A program made the translations under genes and the position numbers. This document shows, piece after piece, positions 56,440 to 64,000 of a stretch of DNA of 64,000 bases. The DNA is taken from assembly GCF_902686445.1 (NCBI RefSeq), contig NC_062232.1:33126454-33190453 (forward strand), given 5' to 3'. This DNA is from Sciurus carolinensis. Lineage: Eukaryota; Chordata; Mammalia; Rodentia; Sciuridae. Below the pieces are notes generated by a model, which was given only the letters and a program-made list of their open reading frames with translations, had not been told where the DNA came from and ran no database searches. How positions within the stretch are numbered: position 1 is the first letter of the stretch; each line of letters begins with the position of its first letter.

Positions 56440-56612
56440 TTGAAGTACAGCAGACAGGTGTATATGCTTTAACTTCAAGTGCATCTTTTCCTTCATTTTT
56501 TTTTTTTTCACTTAATGATAATATGCTGGAGATCACTGTACAGCAATTTAGAGGCCTAAACCCTCAATCCTTTTCACAGTTGCATAGAACCCTCCTTGAT
56601 AATTCAACCAGT
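56440..56612 (-). mobile_element. Old L1 fragment, antisense
   Basis: tttcacttaatgataatatg, gctggagatcactgtacagc and cacagttgcatagaaccctc follow the antisense L1M order. Confidence 0.55.
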
Positions 56613-56614
56613 GC

Positions 56615-56720
56615 TATTACAACTATTAGACCAAATTTGACAAAACAGGAAAACAAGGCTGAGAGGGTAAGCAGTTTGTCCAAGTTCACACAGATGGGAA
56701 GCATGTTAATTAGATTTGAT
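56615..56720 (-). repeat. MIR SINE fragment
   Basis: acaaaacaggaaaacaaggc, gcagtttgtccaagttcaca; reverse MIR core. Confidence 0.55.
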
Positions 56721-57895
56721 TTGGCTGGAGTAGGAGAAAAAACACAAAAGAAGAGTGGTTTCAATATAGTCCTTTATTTTTCTAGAACAGAAAAGGCAGG
56801 CAGGGTGGATACAGTGGCTCTGGCTCAGGGACCTGGTATTCCTCACATTTCTTGTTCTGGAGAGCTTGATGCGTATGGCCCAAGGTGGATGCTTTAGCTG
56901 CAGACATCACAACTGCTTTCTAGACAGGAGAGAGAACAAGACAAAGGGTGGATCCTTGACCTTGGGGAACTCCTGCAGAAATTGAAAGGACCCCTTCTCT
57001 CTATCTCTGGGGAGCTCCCTTGCACCCTCGTTGTCAACTCCATGGGAATATTTCTACAGATCCGGATGGGGAGTTCCTTTATACCCAAAGGGGGGTCCTC
57101 TACACAGAGGGCATGCTCTGCTCTGTACCTCTTCTGCTTTGGGTTCTGCTGTGCTAGCCTTCGCCCCCACACCCATGGTGAGCTCCCTTCCGCCCAGGGT
57201 GGGGTATACGCCGTGGGTCAACTTTCCTGCACCCGTGGTCACGGCTTCACGACAGAGCACTTTAACATCTCAAGTGATCTCAGCCATAGTGCCACCCCAA
57301 GATCTGGTCCATATCTGTGACCCCTCTACTCCCATGAAGAGCCCTTCCTTCTACCCCCAGACTTTGTTCGGCCTGATGATTTCGTCTAAGGACCCACTGG
57401 TTCTTGCGCAGTCGTGTTTCCGAGCACCGCACAGGTTCCGGTAGCAAGTGTCCCACGGCGCGGCACAGCCTGGGCGCGGCCTCTACCGAGAGCTCATGCT
57501 GGCCCATGCCCCAAGCCTGGGCTCCCAGCTGTCCCCTGGGCTTAACAGAATGGCATCCATCCAAGATGGAAAGCCCAGTGGCCTAGAGATTCTTCTTCCT
57601 TTGCCTCCAGCTGAATGCCAGAGTTTTTTACTAGTTTACAAACTTTACCCCCTACAGCCCCTTGTCGCCCCTAGTTAGTTCAGGCTCACCGGGTCCTCTT
57701 TGGTTTCAGTCTTTTCTGCAGGTCTGCTTTGCTGGTCTGGGTATCTGGTTTGGGAGGTGGTTTCCTAGGAAATAAACAAAAATCCAGCCAACTATTAACA
57801 GTGGTTGACTGCGGTGGGGAGGGGCGCCGGCACGGGAATGACAAGAACCTCATTTCTACAATGCTTGCATTTTCTTTTCTCCTTTTGGACATGAT
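56721..57895. other. Intergenic unique sequence, no gene recognised
   Basis: SINE-free 1.2 kb. Plus-strand frames of 112-137 codons (57031-57444) overlap minus-strand frames of similar length without known domains. I looked for a BCOR-linked exon or a processed gene copy and found none. Confidence 0.45.
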
Positions 57896-58002
57896 ACCTT
57901 TATTTATTTTTATTTGTTTAGTTTTATGCGGTGCTGAGAATCGAACCCAGTGCCTCACACATGCTAGGCAAGAGCGCTACCACTGAGCCACAACCCCAGC
58001 CC
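57896..58002 (-). mobile_element. ID SINE, long-tailed variant
   Basis: tatgcggtgctgagaatcga, gcaagagcgctaccactgag. Confidence 0.85.
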
Positions 58003-59010
58003 TGCATTTTCTTTATACAATGAAAGTGTGTTGTATGAATCATCAGAAAAACAAATAAATCCAAAAAGTCTTATTTGCTCTCCCTTTGTCTTGTGTTCAG
58101 CAGACATTCTAAATTTCATTTGGTACCATGTCTTCCAAACAGTGTGTGTGTGTGTGTGGGGGGGGTCTGTCTTTCTCCAGGGAGTTATCCCACCACCCTG
58201 GACTTATCCCCAACCATAGCTCACATTTCTTGCTTGCTGGGTCACTGCACCTGCTGTCCCCTTCATGGCTGTCCCCCTCTCCCCGTATCCTTCGAGACTC
58301 CACTCATACAGTGTGCCCATGCTTCTGTGACCCAGCTGCTGTCCCATTCTGCCTCAGAGGTCTCTGGGTCCCGAGCAGGATGGGAAAGCATTTAGGACAT
58401 TTGGGACACAAATGTGACTTGACCACTCAGAGGTTTATCAGGTTTTAGGAGGGGCTAACAGAACCAGTCAAGGAAAACTCTGGAATCCTAGCGCTCAAGA
58501 ATCTGCTAAGGTGGAGTCGCCACCACTGCAACCAGTACATCTCATCACCCACAAAGCCGAAGGCCACATGGCGAACACTGGTGTCAGCATCAGCAGGCAG
58601 GTCTCCCCACCCAGGGCTTCCCGCTAAACGCATAACCCAGCCCCAACCTGGCAGCCACCGATGCAGGAGGCCTCCACGTCATGCAGGGGACTCTCCCAAG
58701 AGGGCGCACACTTGGGAACCTAGCTGCAAGGGAACCGAGTAGTTTCAGCCTTCTAGCCTCTGTGACCACGGACAGCTGTTCCAGGGATGTGGGGATGAAA
58801 TAAAGTGCCAGCTGACAGGACCCGAAGCAGACAGCTCAGGAAGAAAAGGAAGAGCAGCAGAGTGGAAGGTGCGGGGCATCACTATCAGGCCAGGGGAGCT
58901 AGAGGTCACAGAACAAAAGGAAGCCCAAGGGGAACTGACCGGCAACTACGGCGGCTCAGGAGAAAGCGCCCAAGGGTCGAGGGCTGGCTGCTGGTTCAGT
59001 TGGCTTTTTT
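58003..59010. other. Intergenic unique sequence, no gene recognised
   Basis: Contains a short (TG)n then G run at 58141-58165. Frames are short or lack domains. Confidence 0.45.
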
Positions 59011-59014
59011 GCTG

Positions 59015-59410
59015 CTGGGACTAAAAGACCCAATGAGAACAATTTTAAGAAGGAAGTTTATTTGGGGGCTCACAGTTTCAGAGGTCTCAGTCCATAGAAG
59101 GCTGGCTCCATTCCTCGGGGCTCAAGGTGAGGTGGAACATCATGGCAGAAGAGTGTGGTGGAGGGAAGCAGCTCACATGGTGGTCAGGAGGCAGAGACTC
59201 CACCCTCCAGATGCAAATATACACCCCATGGCCACGCCCCCAAGGCCCCACTTCCTCCAGCCACACCCACCACGTCAAGACTCAGTTAATCCCATCAGGG
59301 ACCAACCCACTGATTGGATTAAGGCTCTTGCAACCCAATCATTTCACCTCTGAATGTTCTTGCATTGTCTCACACATGAGCTTTTAGGGGGCATAAGGGC
59401 CATGATATGG
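59015..59410 (-). mobile_element. Rodent MaLR-type LTR
   Basis: ttatttgggggctcacagtt, ctcacatggtggtcaggagg, gattggattaaggctcttgc and acacatgagcttttaggggg occur in the order of a reverse MaLR LTR. Better preserved than the MLT1 copies, so probably younger. Confidence 0.65.
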
Positions 59411-59573
59411 AACTGCTGCAGGTCAAGGTCAAATGTAATGCAAAAGCCTGCCAGGGCATCCAAGGAGATGAATGGGGAAGAGAAGAACCAAAGACAAAGA
59501 TTTATGTTCAAGAACTGGGTTCCTGAAACAGGACTCCATATTCGGAGGGTAATTCCTCTGAAATCTTCCAGTC

Positions 59574-59690
59574 CACTTTTTTGTATTTTATTTAGAGACA
59601 GGATCTCAGTAAGTTGCTGAGGCTGGCTTTGAACTTGTGATCCTCCTGCCTCAGCCTCCCGAGCCACTAGGATTACAGGCGTGTGCAGCT
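59574..59690 (-). mobile_element. B1-half-only SINE
   Basis: gagacaggatctcagtaagt to gattacaggcgtgtgcagc; the last SINE before the BCOR 3'UTR. Confidence 0.82.
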
Positions 59691-59781
59691 TCCATTTTGG
59701 TTTATAGACTGTAAGTTATTGATAGGGACACGATCATCAACCTCCTTTTTGGAAAAAGTAGTGACAATGATAACCCTTTAG

Positions 59782-59834
59782 CAACACATAGGACACAGGT
59801 ACTGCCATTTTCTCCTTTCCTCAACAGTTTTATT
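59782..59834 (-). terminator. BCOR polyadenylation signal and GU-rich downstream element
   Basis: The minus strand reads AATAAA at 59834-59829. A GT-rich stretch (tgtgtcctatgtgttg on the minus strand) at about 59797-59782 fits a downstream element, placing cleavage near 59805-59815. No other canonical AATAAA is visible in the UTR, so this is the likely main poly(A) site. Confidence 0.65.
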
Positions 59835-60687
59835 GCCTTTTAAGAAAATTTTTGTAAAATATAAATACAAAGGCAGAGAATTTACTTACAAAGTTAAAAC
59901 ACAGATTTCAAACATAAACACACAATTCAGAAAATTTTAGTTTTATATACATCTTCAAGCAACCTCAACATATTATGTTAGTTTTCAATATTTTACAGAG
60001 TACAGAAAAAAATAGCTCAAAGTCTTCTTTAAATAAGAGCATAAAATGTTTAAACATATAAACAATCCGGTTTGATGCGTGAAAACTAATTTCACAGCTT
60101 TTAAATTAGGATATAAAAGTTTCATACAATTAGTTGTCGTGTGTGGATATGGTTTGAATTTATATTACACACTACTGGATTACATCCAATAGCATTTACC
60201 TGGCCCGAGCAGGTACTCTGTAAACAAAACATAAAGATTCAACATCACCAAGTGCCTTCACCAAATTCGCGCCTGCAAACCAACCACACGGTTCTGACCA
60301 CACGTGACACGGTTACCGCCTCTGTCACCAGAGTTCTGTGTGAAATTAAGTCAAAGTGTGGAGTTCCTTTTCGTTTGTTTTGTTTTGTTTTGTTTTGTTT
60401 CTCCTTAAAAAAAGAACAGAAAACAAACAAATGTTCCAAGTAAAAACAGACATATCTCAAAGCACGGAAAAGTAAAGAAAACATTATAACAACTTCGTAA
60501 AAACCGACTGAAAAGATTAAAAAGAAAAGAACGGGTTTTCTAAGTCCTTCTGCCTGGAGTAATTTCTCTTATATAAAGAAGAGATATTTTCATATGTAAT
60601 AGCGTCCTTTCTTTACAGAAATAGCCGTACTATGACACATATGCACAAGGTTAACACTATGCACACTGTACACGGGTGCCCGCCGGC
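59810..60687 (-). other. BCOR: BCOR 3' untranslated region
   Basis: Nearly 880 bp of AT-rich, SINE-free DNA lie between the BCOR stop codon and the only minus-strand AATAAA in the stretch. Freedom from SINEs contrasts with both flanks and fits transcribed, constrained sequence. It holds a short TTTTG pentanucleotide run at about 60371-60400. The distal end is inferred from the poly(A) signal and may be off by about 10 bases. Confidence 0.75.
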
Positions 60688-63667
<2,980 letters not shown>

Positions 63668-63804
63668 CTGGAAGAGAGGCGCCGCGTCAGACGGTGCGCT
63701 TGACTGTTCCTCCCCAGCACTCTCGTTTAGCCACCGCAAACCTGGCACCGGTGCACCTCAGGCTGCTGGGCTGCCTGGGTGCCCTATGTCACCCGGGAGG
63801 TGGG

Positions 63805-63905
63805 TAACGTCATTGCTACTGCACAGACAGGGAAACCGAGGCACAGGGACTGGCCCAAGGTCAGGCAAGTGATGACTGTTATTTTGACATCTGACCCCAG
63901 GGCAG
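63805..63905 (-). repeat. MIR SINE fragment
   Basis: Resembles the reverse complement of the mammal-wide MIR core: gaaaccgaggcacaggg, then tggcccaaggtcaggcaagt. An old element in the BCOR intron at the window edge. Confidence 0.6.
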
Positions 63906-64000
63906 GTCTGAAGGGACTTCTTCAGGCCTAATTCTCCAATGCAAATCGACCTGATTCCTAGGCCTTCTCAATGAACTGAAGCAGCAATCAACCATGCAAA

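Noticed and set aside
56982..57586. Overlapping frames near 57 kb as a possible extra gene next to BCOR
   Set aside because: No domain, no convincing splice sites or poly(A) context, and both strands are equally open.
58805..59353. 182-codon open frame ending in the MaLR LTR
   Set aside because: The C-terminal half is translated LTR sequence and the start lies in unrelated unique DNA.

Overview
The window is nuclear DNA from a rodent of the squirrel family (Sciuridae: squirrels, marmots, ground squirrels). This rests on roughly ninety short interspersed elements of two kinds: a dimeric element with a 7SL-derived B1-like left half joined to a tRNA-Ala-like ID right half (the B1-dID type), and free-standing ID elements. 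Their density, sequence uniformity, both-strand distribution and A-rich tails fit a sciurid genome. Older mammal-wide repeats (MIR, L1M, MLT1/MaLR LTRs, one mariner-like DNA transposon remnant) lie beneath them.

The only protein-coding gene I can support is at the right end on the minus strand: the four 3'-terminal coding exons and 3'UTR of BCOR (BCL6 corepressor). Every exon has an AG acceptor and GT donor, the reading phases join exactly, and the product contains the last ankyrin repeat, an acidic linker and the PUFD domain that binds PCGF1 in the PRC1.1 Polycomb complex. The gene continues past the right edge.

Layout. 1-20 kb: repeat-dense intergenic DNA, including old LTR fragments and a recent-looking inverted duplication at 12.5/13.1 kb. 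20-32.5 kb: a repeat-poor, CpG-rich block (main islands about 22.1-23.7, 25.7-26.7 and 28.8-31.9 kb) with AT-rich patches that look like conserved non-coding elements; no convincing gene is visible, so I read it as promoter/enhancer-type DNA. 32.5-59.7 kb: repeat-dense DNA with MLT1, L1M and sciurid L1 3' ends, microsatellites and many SINEs. 59.8-64 kb: the 3' end of BCOR.

Because BCOR is X-linked in placental mammals, the sequence probably comes from the X (or, less likely, a Y-linked copy), and the rest of the window is the 3' flank of BCOR. Nothing here resembles a novel protein system. The most unusual items are the CpG-rich block with a paired SOX-type palindrome, a templated inverted duplication, and a diverged local copy of about 165 bp that interrupts an MLT1 LTR. 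Repeat family names and edges come from pattern recognition, and edges are good to about 5-20 bp.
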